Source: Craterilacuibacter sp. RT1T
Lineage (GTDB): Bacteria; Pseudomonadota; Gammaproteobacteria; Burkholderiales; Chromobacteriaceae
Direction: 5' to 3'
DNA length: 64,000 bases
NCBI RefSeq assembly: GCF_023502145.1
Contig: NZ_JAMFLI010000009.1
Coordinates: 1-64,000 of the forward strand
Positions 51,362 through 62,400 of the stretch are shown piece by piece. Positions within the stretch are counted from its first letter, which is position 1. Each line of letters starts with the position of its first letter. The translations under genes and the position numbers were made by a program. The notes below the pieces were generated by a model that saw only the letters and a program-made list of their open reading frames with translations, made no database searches and was not told the origin of the DNA.

Positions 51362-52510
51362 TTATGCCAAAGCCTTACCTGCAGCGACAGAGCCCACACG
51401 GCCTGCCACAACATCCACTTCGGCCTCATGTCCGAGTCGGGTCAGCAATGCCAGGACCTCGCGACTGGCGGCCTCCATCTCCACCAGATACCGGTCCACC
51501 TCATTGCCCTGCTGCGACGCCAGTGCTTCCAGTGCCTGACGACCGGCCATATGTACGCGCTCATGCGGTCCAAGCAGTTCCCGGAACGCAGGGTAATTGG
51601 AAAACTCCTCTTTCCCGCGCCCATGTTCATACCATTGACCAAGACGACAAGTATGATGGTCTGCCAGACTGACTGCTTTGGCGCCGGTGCCGCTCAGTAT
51701 CGTGTTATAGATATTCACCTTAAACACCACATGATCCAGCCGTGCGACTTCGAGAAAAGAAACAGTGGCAGCCTGCCCGATAGACTGGCGCATGCAGCGC
51801 GATAAGGTCAGCAACTCCTGCAGGCTCTCGGCGCTGCTTTCTCCCTGATAACGATGCTGCTCTGCATCGCGGGCAGCGGCCTCGACCAATACGCTGGTCG
51901 AATGGGTGCTGCCTTCAATCGACGTCACCAATGTGCCGATCTCGCGCGTGGCCTGGCTGGTACGTTCGGCCAGCTTTCTCACCTCGTCGGCCACCACCGC
52001 AAAACCGCGTCCCGCCTCGCCGGCGCGTGCGGCTTCAATGGCGGCATTGAGCGCCAGCAAGTTGGTCTGGTCGGCCACATCGCGAATCAGCTCGACAAAA
52101 CTGCCGATTTTGCTGGTGTGCTGGTTCAGATTACGGATATCGCCAGCAATCCCCAACTGTCTATCCACCAGCTGACGGAAGCTTTCTATCATCTCGAACA
52201 CCGATGCCAAGCTGGACTCCAGCGCCTGCACCGAGTCACCGGTGCGAATACGGTCACTATCCAGCCCAGCGGCCAATCCCACTAGCGATTGCTGCACATC
52301 GCCAAGGCTTTGCTGGCAGTCACCGAAGGTCGTGCGGCCAGCCTGTAATTGCTGCAATTGCTGACGCAAGGCATTGCATTCATCCTGCAAAAGCTGTTTA
52401 TCCTGTCCGGCTGCGGCCAGTTGTGTCTGTAGTGCCTGACACTGCAGTTGCGTATCCTGCAAGGATTGCTGGACACCAACCAGTGTTTTGCTGCTTACAA
52501 AGCCAAACAT
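51362..52510 (-). CDS. Soluble chemoreceptor with CZB zinc-binding domain
   Basis: The 382-residue protein lacks membrane segments. It has a coiled-coil N-terminus (about 12-75, Gln/Leu-rich) and the MCP signalling hairpin with [20 protein letters not shown] at the tip. A C-terminal CZB domain follows, with H in [14 protein letters not shown] and H in [14 protein letters not shown], and a later H in HERVHMAG. Such TlpD/McpA-like receptors sense reactive oxygen or chlorine species or zinc in the cytoplasm. The start at 52510 follows GAGGGCGGT. No other chemotaxis gene is nearby. Confidence 0.9.
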   Translation of the reverse strand: MFGFVSSKTLVGVQQSLQDTQLQCQALQTQLAAAGQDKQLLQDECNALRQQLQQLQAGRTTFGDCQQSLGDVQQSLVGLAAGLDSDRIRTGDSVQALESSLASVFEMIESFRQLVDRQLGIAGDIRNLNQHTSKIGSFVELIRDVADQTNLLALNAAIEAARAGEAGRGFAVVADEVRKLAERTSQATREIGTLVTSIEGSTHSTSVLVEAAARDAEQHRYQGESSAESLQELLTLSRCMRQSIGQAATVSFLEVARLDHVVFKVNIYNTILSGTGAKAVSLADHHTCRLGQWYEHGRGKEEFSNYPAFRELLGPHERVHMAGRQALEALASQQGNEVDRYLVEMEAASREVLALLTRLGHEAEVDVVAGRVGSVAAGKALA

Positions 52511-52586
52511 ACCGCCCTCGCAACAAATAAATAGAGCGCGGTATCCTATAGTAAAAGCAAAAAAACATATAGCATATTCAAGCGGT

Positions 52587-54311
52587 TCAATCCCGCCATA
52601 ACCTTGCCCCCAAGCCCGACTCGCGTTCGGCCACACGGCTAGTGGCAGCCAATAGCACCGCCTGTGGCCCGATCAGCCGGCACTGCAGGCGGGCGCGGGT
52701 GATGCCGGTATATAAGAGCGCGCGCGAAAACAGGGCGGAAGATTGCTGCGGCAACACCAGCCATACCCGGTCAAATTCCGAGCCCTGGCTTTTATGCACC
52801 GTCATGGCAAAAGCGGTCTCGTGCCCGGGCAAGCGCGCCGGCGCCACCGCGCGAAAGCTGCCGTCGGCGCGCGGAAAATACACGCGCAGGCTGTCGCCAT
52901 CCGCGAGCGCAATACCGATATCGCCGTTAAACAGGCCCACGCTGTAATCGTTTTCCCGCACCATCACCGCCCGCCCCACATACCACTCGGACTCGGCCTC
53001 GCGCTTGCTGTCGCGCAACAGGAAAGCCTCGACCGCCTGATTCAGCCGCGCCACTTCGCGCTTCTCGCCGGTCAGCAACATAAAGCGCAGGAATTCGGCA
53101 AACACCTCGGCCGGCGCGGCGCCGCCATGCGCCAGCGCAAAATACGCCGCGCGCTCGCGGTAATGCGCTTCTTCGTCCGGCGCGATATGCGCCTGCCACT
53201 CGATATCGGGGTAGGCGCTATCGGCCAGCAAAGCCAGCACCGCCGCTTCGTTGCCGCTATTGACCGCCCGCGCCAGACGGCCAATGCCGCTTTTTTCGCC
53301 AAAGCGGTGGCTGCGGGTCAGAAAGACTACCGCGTCCGACAGGCTTTGCGCCTCCCCCGCCTCGCCCGGCGCGGCAAGACCAGCCTTAGCCAGCCAGGCC
53401 AGCGTCGAGGCACACCATGCTTCGCGCGCGGCCACATCGCCCAGCACCGCACCCGGGTCAACCGAAGCCAGCTGGTCACGGTCGCCCAGCAGGATCAGCC
53501 GCGCATGGCCAGGCAAAGCGGCCACCGTGTCGTGCATCAGGGTCAGATCCACCATCGAGGCTTCGTCTATCACCAGCACATCCAGCGGCAACGGATTGCC
53601 GGCGTGATAACGCGGTGCATCGCGCCCCGGCACCAGAGCGATCAGGCGGTGCAGCGTCTGCGCCTCGTCCGGCAACTGCACCTTGACCTCGGGGGCAACA
53701 TCCAGTGCCGCGCGCGCGCCGCGCATCGATTCGGACAGGCGCGCAGCGGCCTTGCCGGTTGGCGCCGCCATGCCCATCACCAGAGGGCGCGGCGACAAGG
53801 CCGCCAGCATGGCCAAAAGGCGCACCACGGTGGTGGTCTTGCCGGTGCCAGGCCCGCCGGAAATCACCAGTAGATGCTGGCGCACCGCCAGTGCCGCCGC
53901 CAGGCGCTGCCGATCGGCCGCGCCTTCATCCGTCGGCGCAAATAGCGCATCCAGCAAGGCGCGCACCCGCGCAGGATCAACTTCGCTCTTGTGTGCTGCC
54001 AGTGCCGCGAGCCGGGCTGCCAGTTCTTTTTCAAACCACCAGTGTCGGGCGAAATAGAGGCGCTCGCCCTCGTCCAGCACCAAAGGCGCATAAGCGCCGG
54101 CGCGCGCGACAAGCGAGCTTGCCATCAGTTCGCGCCGGCTCTCGCCATCGAGCACGCGCCGGCACACATGGCCTGCACGGTTGGCGCGCACCAGCGCATC
54201 AATCGCGGCGGACGCCGCCTCGCCCAAGCCGGGATCCAGCCTGCGCATCAGGCCGGACAACACGCCGGGCAAGACGTCGTCAGAGCGTTCTTCATGGTTC
54301 AGGCTGGGCAT
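52587..54311 (-). CDS. recD: Exodeoxyribonuclease V alpha subunit RecD
   Basis: RecD is the 5'-to-3' helicase of RecBCD. The 574-residue protein has Walker [11 protein letters not shown] (about 151-160), [35 protein letters not shown] and the late [21 protein letters not shown] and [10 protein letters not shown] motifs. The start at 54311 has GGAGG about ten bases upstream and overlaps the end of pap by 20 bases. It is separated from recB by the pap gene, which is not the usual recCBD order. Confidence 0.93.
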   Translation of the reverse strand: MPSLNHEERSDDVLPGVLSGLMRRLDPGLGEAASAAIDALVRANRAGHVCRRVLDGESRRELMASSLVARAGAYAPLVLDEGERLYFARHWWFEKELAARLAALAAHKSEVDPARVRALLDALFAPTDEGAADRQRLAAALAVRQHLLVISGGPGTGKTTTVVRLLAMLAALSPRPLVMGMAAPTGKAAARLSESMRGARAALDVAPEVKVQLPDEAQTLHRLIALVPGRDAPRYHAGNPLPLDVLVIDEASMVDLTLMHDTVAALPGHARLILLGDRDQLASVDPGAVLGDVAAREAWCASTLAWLAKAGLAAPGEAGEAQSLSDAVVFLTRSHRFGEKSGIGRLARAVNSGNEAAVLALLADSAYPDIEWQAHIAPDEEAHYRERAAYFALAHGGAAPAEVFAEFLRFMLLTGEKREVARLNQAVEAFLLRDSKREAESEWYVGRAVMVRENDYSVGLFNGDIGIALADGDSLRVYFPRADGSFRAVAPARLPGHETAFAMTVHKSQGSEFDRVWLVLPQQSSALFSRALLYTGITRARLQCRLIGPQAVLLAATSRVAERESGLGARLWRD

Positions 54312-55788
54312 CGAGTCTGGCCTCCAGCGCATCGCATACGGTCTGCAACACCTTGATGCGCGCATAGTGTTTGTTATTGGCTTCCACCAGCGTCCACGGC
54401 ACATGGGTGGTGCTGGTGCGGTCTATCATGTCGCACACCGCCAGCTTGTAATCATCCCAGCGCTCGCGGTTGCGCCAGTCTTCGGCGGTAATCTTGAAGC
54501 GTTTGAAGCCGGTTTTTTCGCGCGCCTCGAAACGCTTGAGCTGCTCTTCGGGGCTGGTCGCCAGCCAGAACTTGAGCACAATGGCGCCATCGGCCACCAA
54601 CTGGTGCTCGAAATCATTGATCTCGTAATAAGCGCGCATCCAGTCTTGCGCGGCACAAAAACCCTCCACCCTTTCCACCAGCACCCGGCCATACCATGAA
54701 CGGTCGAAAATCGCGGTATGGCCCTTGCCCGGCGCATGGCGCCAGAAGCGCCACAACCAGGGCTGTGCCGCCTCTTCGTCACTGGGTGCAGCCACCGGCA
54801 TCACCCGGTAACGGCGTGCATCCAGCGCCTGCGTCACCCGCCGTATGCAGCCGCCCTTGCCGGCTGCGTCATTGCCTTCAAACACCAGCACCAGCGAATG
54901 GGCGGCAAAGCGCGCGTCGCGCGTCAGGCGGTTCAGCCGCCCCTGCAAGGCGTCCAGCTTATCCTTGTAATCTTCTTTTTCCAGTTCGCGATCCAGTTGC
55001 AGCGTATCCAGCAGCAACTTGTGGTCTATGGCTTGCGGCAAGGGCGGGCTGTCGCTGCGCGGCAAAAACACATGCGGCAGATCGAGACGGGCGCGAATGG
55101 CGGCCAGAATCGCCTCGCCCACCGCCAGGCTGCGGTAGTAGTGATCGGTGCCATCCACCACCACCCACGGCGCATAGGAAGTATTGGTCAGACGCAACAT
55201 ATGGGCGGCATGCTTGCGCAATTTGTCGTACAGCGCGTAATGCTTCCAGTCCTTGTCGCTCACCCGCCATGCGGTCTTGGGATCTTTTTGCAGCGCCTTC
55301 AGCCGCGACTTTTGCGCATCCTTGGACAGATGGAACCAGAACTTGAGAATCAGCGCACCATCATTGGACAACATGCGCTCGAAACGCAGGATGTCGGCGA
55401 TCTGCTTATCCAGCTCGGCACTGTCTATCTCCTCTTCGGTGCGGTCAAACAGCGTGTCCGAATAGTAGGAGCCAAAGAAAATCCCCAGCCTTCCCTTGGG
55501 CGGCAGCTCGCGCCAGTAGCGCCACATCCACGGCCGCGACCGTGCCTCGTCATTGGGGGTATCAAACGCAACGGTATGAATCAGGCGCGGGTCCAGCCAT
55601 TCATTGACCAGATTGAGCGTCTCGCCACGCCCGGCAGCATCGAAGCCGTGAATCAGGATCAGCACCGGAAAGTTGGGCGCCTGCTTCAGCTCGTACTGCG
55701 CATCCAGCAAGGCTTCGCGCAGCGCCGGTACCCGCACGTTCCAGTCGGCTTTGCTGATACGGTGGCCGATTTCGGCAGATTCAAACAT
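54292..55788 (-). CDS. pap: Polyphosphate:AMP phosphotransferase (two-domain PPK2)
   Basis: The 498-residue protein consists of two PPK2 domains. The N-terminal one (1-250) has a P-loop IHGFDAAGRGE; the C-terminal one (about 265-498) has FEGNDAAGKGG and a full lid region IFDRSWYGRVLVERVEGF. Two-domain PPK2 enzymes (class II) phosphorylate AMP to ADP with polyphosphate. A preceding AAGGAATCC fixes the start. It lies between recB and recD on the same strand, with its last 20 bases overlapping recD, so it is co-expressed with the recombination genes. Confidence 0.92.
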   Translation of the reverse strand: MFESAEIGHRISKADWNVRVPALREALLDAQYELKQAPNFPVLILIHGFDAAGRGETLNLVNEWLDPRLIHTVAFDTPNDEARSRPWMWRYWRELPPKGRLGIFFGSYYSDTLFDRTEEEIDSAELDKQIADILRFERMLSNDGALILKFWFHLSKDAQKSRLKALQKDPKTAWRVSDKDWKHYALYDKLRKHAAHMLRLTNTSYAPWVVVDGTDHYYRSLAVGEAILAAIRARLDLPHVFLPRSDSPPLPQAIDHKLLLDTLQLDRELEKEDYKDKLDALQGRLNRLTRDARFAAHSLVLVFEGNDAAGKGGCIRRVTQALDARRYRVMPVAAPSDEEAAQPWLWRFWRHAPGKGHTAIFDRSWYGRVLVERVEGFCAAQDWMRAYYEINDFEHQLVADGAIVLKFWLATSPEEQLKRFEAREKTGFKRFKITAEDWRNRERWDDYKLAVCDMIDRTSTTHVPWTLVEANNKHYARIKVLQTVCDALEARLDAQPEP

Positions 55789-55848
55789 ATGGATTCCTTG
55801 TTGTTGGGGGAGTGGAAAATGGGGAGTGGGGAGTAGTGAGTGCCCCCC

Positions 55849-55932
55849 CCCTACTCCCTACTCCCTACTCCCTACTCCCTACTCCCTACTCCCTACTCCC
55901 TACTCCCTACTCCCTACTCCCTACGCCCTACT
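55849..55932. repeat. Heptamer tandem array (CCCTACT)x12, G-quadruplex-prone on minus strand
   Basis: Ten perfect CCCTACT units (55849-55918), one CCCTACG and one more CCCTACT follow each other. Read on the minus strand this is (AGTAGGG)n, twelve G3 tracts with four-base loops, a canonical G-quadruplex pattern. The recB stop codon TAG (55930-55928) lies inside the last units, so the array forms the recB-pap intercistronic mRNA. An inverted GGGGAGTAG sequence at 55829 could pair with it. Confidence 0.95.
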
Positions 55933-58900
55933 CCCCATCAAAACACCCATCCAGCGCCGCGATCAGGGCCGCGCTTGGCTTATCGCGCCAGACACCGTTA
56001 CCGGCCCCGTCCAGTCCGCGCAAAAACAGGTAACGCACGCCGCCGAACTGTCCATCCAGCGCAATGCCGCGACTGGCCAGATAGCGCTTGAGCGCGGCGC
56101 AGTAGATCAGGTATTGCAGGTAGTAGTGCGCATGCGCGATCTCGTGCGCCAGGCGTTCGGGCGCGTAATCGGCGGCGTGTTCGCCCAGATGGTTGGATTT
56201 GTAATCGACGAGAAACCAGCGCCCGTCTATCACGCATGCCAGGTCGATGGCACCGGTGAGAAAGCCTTCCACCGTATGAAAGTCCAGCGTCGATGCCGCA
56301 GCGCGCAAGGGCTCGGCCAAGCCCATGGCCGGGTCGGTCAGCACGCGGCGCAGGCGCGACACAGACAGCCGCGCCAAGGGCCGGGTGAAATTCAGCTCGA
56401 CCAGACGCTGCCCCGCCGGCACCTGGCGCAGACACACGCCCGCATCCAACGGTGCATCCAGCGTGCGCGCCACCATATCGCACACCGCGTCCAGCCAGTG
56501 TTCGGCAAAGCCGAAACGCGCCAGCGTATGGGCGGCGACCTCGCGTATGCGCGCCTCGCCCCACTGAAAATCGATAGACTCGAAGACCGCATGCAAACAG
56601 GTGCCGGGACGGGCCCCGCGCGGGAAGCTGAAGCGGTTAAACGGCACGCTGTCGTCGACCTCCGCCAGTTGCAGCGCGCCCTGATCGTGGTCGGGTTTTT
56701 CCGCCAGACGCGCCGGGGTTTTTGCCGTCAGCGCGGTAAAGCTGGTGACCCGCCACGGCGTATACAGCGTACGCGGCAGCACCGACAGCGACAGCCTCTC
56801 GCCCTCGGGCGCGGGGGCCAGGCAATCGGTGCGCAAGCGCGGCGCCGGCAACAGGGAAAATGCGCCGCCCCCCCTTTGGCACAGGTCGGCCAGATCATCT
56901 TTAAGCGTGATCTCGTCCAGCTTGAGGCGCGACAGCTCGGCCAGCGAATCGATAGCGGCAGCATGCAATAGCCAGGACAGCGCCGCGCTTTCCATACCCG
57001 ACACATGGCGCCAACAGATCACCTGACGGTATTGGGCGCGGGTCAGCGCGACATACAGCAGACGCAGCTTTTCGCCCAGCGTTTCCTGGCGCGAAGCGGC
57101 GCGCGCCGCCTCATCAGCCAGACCATCGGGAACCAGCAAGGTCTGGCCGGAGGCGTGGTAACGCCAGAACGGGGTATCGGCGGCGTCCAGCTTGCCGTCC
57201 CACAAGAAGGGACAGAACACCAGCGGGTATTGCAGGCCTTTGGAAGTATGAATGGTCACGATCTTGACCAGCTGGGCATCGCTTTCCAGCCGCAAGACCG
57301 CCTCTTCGCCAGCGGGCGGATGGGCGACGCGCCCTTCAAACCAGGCCAATAGCGGCGACAGGGCGCTTTTTTCTTCGCTTTGCTGCTGGATCAGTTCGGA
57401 CAGATGGGCAAGATTGGTCAGCCGGCGCTCGCCGCCTTCTTGCGGCAAGAGCCGTAGCGCCAGCGCACTGCGGGCAAAAAAGCCGCGCCAGGCCGCCATA
57501 AAGCCCTGCTCCTGCCAGCGCTCGAAGTCTTCGCGATTCAGGCGCAGGCAAGCTTCCCACGCTTCCTCGTCTTCGGCCAGGGCAAACAGCGCCTGCGCAT
57601 CCAGCCCGTACAGCGAAGTCGCCAGCGCCGCGCGCAAGCGTCCCTCGCTGGCAGGCTCGGCCCAGGCGCGCAACAGCGCCAGCATCTCGCGCGCTTCCAG
57701 GCTGGAAAATACGCTCTCCTGTGTCAAGGCCACGCTGGCGATGCCGCGCAGGCGCAGCGCCTGGCGCATGCTCTCGCCCTGACGGTGGGTAGCCACCAGC
57801 ACCGCCATATCGCCACCGGACAGGGCGCGGCCGTTGTCGCCCTTGAAAATCCGCGCCCGCCCTTCTGCCGCCAGATTCAGCAAGCGGGCGATTTCGTCGG
57901 CACAGACGGCCGCCGCCCACTCGCCGGCGCCCTCCTTGCCTTGCGCCTTGGGCGCGTCATTGTCCTGCCACAACACGGTAAACGGTGACTGATCGTCATC
58001 CACTTCCAGACGCCCGCGCTGCTGGCTGTCGGCATTGACCGGGTAGTAGCGGATGTCTTCCAGCACAAAAGGATTGGGGCGGGCAAACAGGGTATTGACC
58101 GCCTCGACCAGCGCCTCGCACGAGCGGCGGTTGGTGTCCAGCGTGTAGTGGTGGCTGGCATCGCTGCGCGCGGCAAGATAGGCAAAAATATCGGCCCCGC
58201 GAAAGCTGTAGATCGCCTGCTTGGGGTCGCCCACCAGAAACACCGGCGGCTGCGGCCGTGCCTCGACAAAGCAGCGGCGGAAAATATCGTACTGGATGGG
58301 GTCGGTGTCCTGAAACTCGTCAATCAGCGCCACCTGAAAGCTGCGCGCCACATGGCTCGCCAGCAAAGGTCCGCTGGTTTTCTCGTTCAGTGCGCCATAC
58401 AGATCGGTCAGCAAATCATCGAAGCTGCGCCTGCGCTTATTGGCGCGCACGCGCTCGTGCTCGGCATTGATCCAGTCAATCAGCTCCAGCTTGAGGCGGA
58501 TCACCGCATGCTCCACCCCCTGACGCAAGGCGCTGGCGCACAAAAGCCACGCCTCCACCAGGGCAAACAGCGGATGCTCGGGCGGCACAAAGCCCTTTTT
58601 CATAGCCCCGCTTAAACTGTCCGGCGTCAGCTTGAGCAGGTTTTTCAGATCGGCCTCGGACAAAAGGGACGGCGCGCTATCGGCCGCCAGCATGCGTTTT
58701 AGCAGGCGGGCAATATGCGCAACAATGGCCGGCTTGTAGCTGGTGGCTTTATACCCCTGCGTGCCGGTAAAGACCGCCAGCCCCTCGTCGACAGCGGCCG
58801 CCTTGAGCGCCTGCCATGCCGCATCCTGCGCCCCCAGCACCACCTCCAAATCCACCGCCGGCGGGCGCACCGCGGTGAGATAGGGGCGCGACAGATGCGG

Positions 58901-59479
58901 ACGCACTGCCGTCAGCCAGCCATCCGGCGTCTCGCCGCTTTCGGCCAGCACCCGCGACAGGGTGGCATCCCTGACCACGCGCCGGCGCCAGAAATCGTCG
59001 GCCAACTCCATCAGCGCATCCAGATCGTCCACCACCAGTTCGGCTTCGAACGTCTGTGCGCTTTCAAATGCGGCATCGGTCAGTACGCGCTGGCAGAAGC
59101 CGTGAATGGTATAGATGGCCGCCGCATCAAAGCCGCTGATGGCGGCAGACAGGCGGGCAATGGCGCGGCTGCGCGCCTCGGGTGCGGCATAACGCGCGCA
59201 CATGGCAGCCAGAAAAGGCTCGCTGGCATCTTCGCTCGACTCCAGCGCCAGCCGCGTCTCGACCAGACGCGCGCGCAGGCGCTCGCGCAACTCGGCCGTG
59301 GCGGCCTTGGTATAGGTCACCACCAGAATGCGGTCTATGGTCGGCGCGGGCGCATCGCCGTCTTCCAGCAGCAAGCGGGTAAACAGCGCGGCAATGGTCC
59401 AAGTCTTGCCGGTACCGGCCGAAGCCTCGATCAGATTAACGCCCGACAAGGGGCAATCTACGACATCCAGCGGCTTCAT
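55928..59479 (-). CDS. recB: Exodeoxyribonuclease V beta subunit RecB
   Basis: The 1183-residue subunit carries the 3'-to-5' helicase and the nuclease. It has Walker A EASAGTGKTWT (about 18-28), ALIDEFQDTDPIQYDIF, VGDPKQAIYSFRGADIF, VKIVTIHTSKGLQYPLVF and VALTRAQYR as motif VI. In the C-terminal nuclease, LTGAIDLACVIDGRWFLVDY with DYKSN holds the metal ligands. Its ATG overlaps the recC stop (ATGA). The frame reaches upstream to 59656 but the conserved N-terminus begins at 59479. Its stop is inside the heptamer array. Confidence 0.95.
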   Translation of the reverse strand: MKPLDVVDCPLSGVNLIEASAGTGKTWTIAALFTRLLLEDGDAPAPTIDRILVVTYTKAATAELRERLRARLVETRLALESSEDASEPFLAAMCARYAAPEARSRAIARLSAAISGFDAAAIYTIHGFCQRVLTDAAFESAQTFEAELVVDDLDALMELADDFWRRRVVRDATLSRVLAESGETPDGWLTAVRPHLSRPYLTAVRPPAVDLEVVLGAQDAAWQALKAAAVDEGLAVFTGTQGYKATSYKPAIVAHIARLLKRMLAADSAPSLLSEADLKNLLKLTPDSLSGAMKKGFVPPEHPLFALVEAWLLCASALRQGVEHAVIRLKLELIDWINAEHERVRANKRRRSFDDLLTDLYGALNEKTSGPLLASHVARSFQVALIDEFQDTDPIQYDIFRRCFVEARPQPPVFLVGDPKQAIYSFRGADIFAYLAARSDASHHYTLDTNRRSCEALVEAVNTLFARPNPFVLEDIRYYPVNADSQQRGRLEVDDDQSPFTVLWQDNDAPKAQGKEGAGEWAAAVCADEIARLLNLAAEGRARIFKGDNGRALSGGDMAVLVATHRQGESMRQALRLRGIASVALTQESVFSSLEAREMLALLRAWAEPASEGRLRAALATSLYGLDAQALFALAEDEEAWEACLRLNREDFERWQEQGFMAAWRGFFARSALALRLLPQEGGERRLTNLAHLSELIQQQSEEKSALSPLLAWFEGRVAHPPAGEEAVLRLESDAQLVKIVTIHTSKGLQYPLVFCPFLWDGKLDAADTPFWRYHASGQTLLVPDGLADEAARAASRQETLGEKLRLLYVALTRAQYRQVICWRHVSGMESAALSWLLHAAAIDSLAELSRLKLDEITLKDDLADLCQRGGGAFSLLPAPRLRTDCLAPAPEGERLSLSVLPRTLYTPWRVTSFTALTAKTPARLAEKPDHDQGALQLAEVDDSVPFNRFSFPRGARPGTCLHAVFESIDFQWGEARIREVAAHTLARFGFAEHWLDAVCDMVARTLDAPLDAGVCLRQVPAGQRLVELNFTRPLARLSVSRLRRVLTDPAMGLAEPLRAAASTLDFHTVEGFLTGAIDLACVIDGRWFLVDYKSNHLGEHAADYAPERLAHEIAHAHYYLQYLIYCAALKRYLASRGIALDGQFGGVRYLFLRGLDGAGNGVWRDKPSAALIAALDGCFDGE

Positions 59480-62400
59480 GCGGCGTCCTCCGTTTCTTCC
59501 TTGCCATCGAAGGCGGCCAGCATGGGCAGCAGCAACACCTCGGCCAGTTGCAAAAATTGTGCGTCCTGCAAGGGATCGCTGCCGCGAAACACCAGCTCGA
59601 CCGCCGCCTCGCTCTTTTGCGGAAACTTGCCGCGCCCGGTAAAGCTCGGGTCCCACTCGGCGTAGGCTTTGCTGAGCGCCGCATCGCGCGCCGTCACGTC
59701 ATCAGCCAGGACCTTGGCGGCCGCAAGGCTGGTACGCGGGAAAAACGCCAGCGGCGCGCGCTGCCCCAGCGCATAAAACGACAGCCAGGCTTCCAGCTGC
59801 GCGGTGGCATCATCCACCGGCAACAGGGCCAGCGCATCTTCGTCATCCACCAGCAAGGAGGCCGGCATCACGCCTGCCGGGCGCAAGACGCACAGCACCA
59901 GATGACGCAGCCAGAAGGCGATGCGCTCGCCGGCATGGGCACGCCGGGGCGTGGTCGTAATCAGCCCGCACGGGCGCAGGCCGGACAATTCGCCAGCCAG
60001 GGTAAAATCGCCTATCACCAGCCCTAGCGGCTCGGGCGGCAGGGTCGCATCGGCCAATTCATCCGGCAGGCGCGCGGCAAAGCGCGCACTTTGCCCCAGC
60101 TCGTCGGCAAGCCAGGCCTGGCCCAGCGCCGCCGGCGGCAACAGGCCCATGCCGGACAGGCGCGCCTTGACCGGCGCCAGCGGTTTGCCCGCATACAGCG
60201 CTGCCACCAAGGGGGTGCGTACCGCCACGCGGCTATTGCGATCCAGCGCAAACGGCTCGCGCGTTTCCATATCCTCCAGGGTCGCGGCCAGCCTGACCCC
60301 GAGCTGGTCGCCCAAATAACTGCGCACCGGGTTTTGCCAGAAACGGATCAAGGCCGACAAGGCCACCACGCGCGGCGCCGTTAGCGGCAAGGGCGTGGCA
60401 AAAGGCAAGGGCGCATGGCGCGGCGCGGACAGGGCGGCATAATAGGCCGGCTCGAAACTGGCCTCGGCCGTGGCGGCATAATTGCTGCGGGCAAAAGGCT
60501 GCAGGCTATGCTGTTGCAGCAAGCTTTTGCCGGCATCGGTGCCGGTCATGGCGCAGAGGCAATCGAGCAGCTCGGACACCAGCGCCGAAGGCGGCAAGGG
60601 CTCGTCGCTACGCGCCGAACGCCCGACCCAGGACAGGTATAACGCCTCGCGCGCAGATAGAATGGCTTCCAGAAACAGATAGCGGTCATCGAAACGGCGC
60701 GAACGGTCGCCCTTTTGCGGATGGCGCGCAATCAAGTCGAAGCTGACCGGGCGCTCGTCGCGCGGATACGCACCGTCATTCATGCCGATCAGGCACAGCA
60801 CGCGAAACGGAATCGAGCGCATCGGCACCATGGCGCAAAACGTCACCCGCCCGGCCAGAAAACCCGAGCCCGACGCCTGCTTAAGGCGGCGCTGTATATA
60901 GTCGCGCACCACAGGCAACCCCACCGCCTGGCTATAGGCGGCGAGTGTCGCATCCTCGGCCAGTTCGGCGGCGGCATCAAACAATACCGCCAGCGCGTCT
61001 TCCTCTTCGGCATTCACGCTGAACAAGGCATTGGCCGCCTCACCCAGCCGTGTCGCCCACAGCTGTGGCGTCGCCGCCTGCTGCCACAGCTCAGCCAGCT
61101 CAAACAGGGTCTCGATCAAGGAGGCGAAGCGCGCCAGTGTCTCACTGAGCGAGCCGCCGGCGCCGCCGGCCGGCAGCAGCCCGCCAAACAGGGGCGAGCG
61201 CGTGTCGCCGGCCATGGCCTCAGGCAGAATGCCGCCCAGCAGCAGGCGATCCAGCCCCCAGCGCCAGGTGTGGTGCGCATCATCCGGCAAACCCAGCGCC
61301 CGCTTGTGCGCGGCATCGCGCCCCCAGCGTATGCCGCTGGCGCGTACCCAGTCGTGGATAAAAGGCACATCCGTCGCCGTCAGACCGAAGCGCGCCAGCA
61401 AGGCATCGCAGTCCAGCAGCGACAGCACATCATCGGCGGCAAAACGCGAGTCGAGCAAATCCAGCAGCGCGGCAAAGCTGGCCAGCAAGGGCTGCTCGCG
61501 CGCAACGGTACGGTCGGCGATGGTATAGGGAATATTGGCGGCACCGGCATCGCTGCGCTTGCCAAATACGCTGTCGATAAACGGCGCGTAGGCATTGATG
61601 TCGGGGGTGAGCACCACGATATCGGCCGGCGTCAGGCTGCTGTCGGCCGCAAAGCGCGCCAGCAACCGGTCTTTGAGCACTTCCAGCTCGCGCATCGCGC
61701 CGTGGGTGGCATGCAGTTCGATGGAACGGTCGTCGACCGCCTGCATCGCCGGCACATAGCTGCCAAGCCCGGGGTTGGCCAGCGTCAGCATATCGCGCTG
61801 CAAGCGCGATAACAGGCTGCCCTCCTCCCCCGCGTCGTATAGCGGATGCGAATCCAGTTCGGCATCGCCGGCAATCAGATCGAAAAAGTCGCGCCCCTGC
61901 TTGCCCAGCGAAGCCAGCAAGGGATGGCCCTGCGCCGCCGCCACCGCTTCCGTGTCAAACAGGTCGCGCTGGTGGCGCGCCTCCACCAGATCTCCCCAAT
62001 AGGCTTCGCACGGGTTCAGGGTAAATAGGAACACCTCGGTCAGCGCGGAGAGACGCTTGACCAGCGCCAGATACATGGGCGCCAGATTGGAGATGCCGAA
62101 CAGAATCACCCGCTCGGGCAGATGGGCGCGCGTCAGCGACGACAAAAAATCATCCAGCAGGCGCACCCGGTGACGCGTGGCATCTTCGGCGGCCAATACC
62201 CGCCACAAGGCGGCCTGCCATGCCTCGTCTTCGCCCAGCCCCTGCAACTCGCCCCTCTCCCAGGCCCGTATCCACTGCGGGCGGAACACCAGATACTGGT
62301 CGAAAATGTCGGCCACCTTGCCGGAGAGCTCGAACGCGGCCGTCTCGCCGCCCTCCAGATAGCGCGCCAGCGCCTGATACGGCTCGCCGCTCAGCGTCGG

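Noticed and set aside
55849-55932. CRISPR array
   Set aside because: The units are directly adjacent 7-mers without spacers and no cas genes are present; it is a simple tandem repeat.
55673-56971. Plus-strand frame translating the heptamer array as a repeated LLPTPYS peptide
   Set aside because: The peptide repeat only mirrors the DNA repeat, and the rest is antisense to recB.
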